Source: Arctopsyche grandis | Lineage: Eukaryota > Arthropoda > Insecta > Trichoptera > Hydropsychidae | NCBI RefSeq assembly: GCF_051622035.1 | Contig: NC_135359.1 | Span: 31,587,501-31,651,500 of the forward strand | DNA length: 64,000 bases | Direction of reading: 5' to 3' | Shown here: piece by piece, positions 63,400-64,000 of the stretch | Layout: each line of letters opens with the position of its first letter | Position numbering within the stretch: position 1 is the stretch's first letter | Notes under the pieces: model-generated | Told to the model about the DNA's origin: nothing | Seen by the model: the letters and a program-made list of their open reading frames with translations, nothing else | The model's database searches: none | Translations under genes and position numbers: made by a program

Positions 63400-64000
63400 T
63401 CTTTAACAGGAAGCCGTGCCGACCACTTAGTCCATTCGGGAGTCTCTATTGTTAGCCGATCAACGATCGACGCCGTCAACCATGTCGTCGGAACAGTACG
63501 ATCGGCATGGGAAGGATCTGTGAAGCGGAGCAAGCATGTCGCTCTGGTGGCACTGGACATCCGAAACGCCTTCAACTCGGCTCGATGGGCTAATATCCTA
63601 AGAGCCGTCGGGGAGGACTATCTGGTGCCCCGCTACCTGACGAGACTGCTGGAGAGTTACTTTGAAGACCGACTGCTGGAGTACCGGTGCGGCACTACCG
63701 GTGATCTCTCCTCGCGGCGACTCTCGTCGGGCGTCCCGCAGGGCTCTGTCCTCGGATCTGTCCTGTGGAACGCTATGTATGACGGGTTACTGAGGGTGGA
63801 GCTCCCGGAGGGTGCCAGCGCCGTTGCTTTTGCTGACGATGTCGCAATCATGGTGGTTGCGAAATCCCTCAGAAGCGTGGAGATCTGCGGCAATGACGCG
63901 CTCTATCGGGTGAAGACATGGCTAGATCGCGCTGGGCTGGAATTAGCAGTCCAGAAGACGGAGGCGGTGTTCTTCACCAGACGAAGAGGTTTAGTCCCGC
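63400..64000 (+). CDS. Non-LTR retrotransposon reverse transcriptase, open at window end
   Basis: One frame (codons in register with 63493) is open to the edge. It shows RSTIDAVNHVV (motif 2a-like), then motif A VALVALDIRNAFNSA with the catalytic Asp, motif B SSGVPQGSVLGSVLWNAMYD, motif C VAFADDVAIMV with the catalytic Asp pair, and AGLELAVQKTEAVFF after it. These fit R1/Jockey-group LINE ORF2; the clade is not certain. The sequence before about 63400 does not look like ORF2, so the copy is probably 5'-truncated. Higher GC than its neighbours suggests a young insertion. Confidence 0.85.

Noticed and set aside
63225-63893. Minus-strand frames at the window end
   Set aside because: They are shadows of the plus-strand reverse transcriptase, which has motifs A, B and C.

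Overview
This is a eukaryotic, AT-rich, intron-containing and very transposon-dense window, almost certainly from an insect. The evidence is a tandem family of ZAD-type C2H2 zinc-finger genes (the ZAD is an arthropod domain, strongly expanded in holometabolous insects), a split Rab30 gene, and a mix of BEL/Pao, Gypsy-like, Jockey/RTE/R1-type LINE, hAT and piggyBac elements. The species cannot be named from the sequence alone.

Layout. 1-7.7 kb is retrotransposon debris: a minus-strand gag-like fragment with an LTR, a full-length 2.5 kb LTR element with target-site duplication CTAC, a solo BEL LTR with duplication AAAAT, and a palindromic element. From 7.8 to 42 kb there are five plus-strand copies of one ZAD zinc-finger gene (starts 7820, 16200, 20339, 32762, 39808), separated by mobile elements: a BEL element with two 665-bp LTRs but most of pol deleted (11707-15932), LINE 3' ends, hAT-like elements with nested insertions, and retroelement fragments. 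42-47.2 kb is a three-level nest: an RTE-like LINE inside a hAT element inside a Jockey-type LINE, itself inside a duplicated flank whose empty site survives at about 23.05 kb. 47-52.5 kb holds more hAT and LTR debris and a decayed piggyBac transposase. 53.2-58.1 kb is Rab30, the only conserved single-copy cellular gene recognised, with TE-rich introns. Piggybac-like TTAA elements flank it. The window ends inside a non-LTR reverse transcriptase frame that is still open at the edge.

How the parts relate. Rab30 encodes a Golgi-associated small GTPase. The zinc-finger paralogues are presumed DNA-binding regulators, and their mosaic flanks, internal duplications and broken ends show ongoing tandem duplication, unequal exchange and decay. 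Several insertions are dated relative to one another by target-site duplications and empty sites. The least expected structures are the LTR element whose interior is a ~150-bp-period array of an ACCGGAAGT core, and a tRNA-headed SINE whose tail resembles the 3' ends of a local LINE family.
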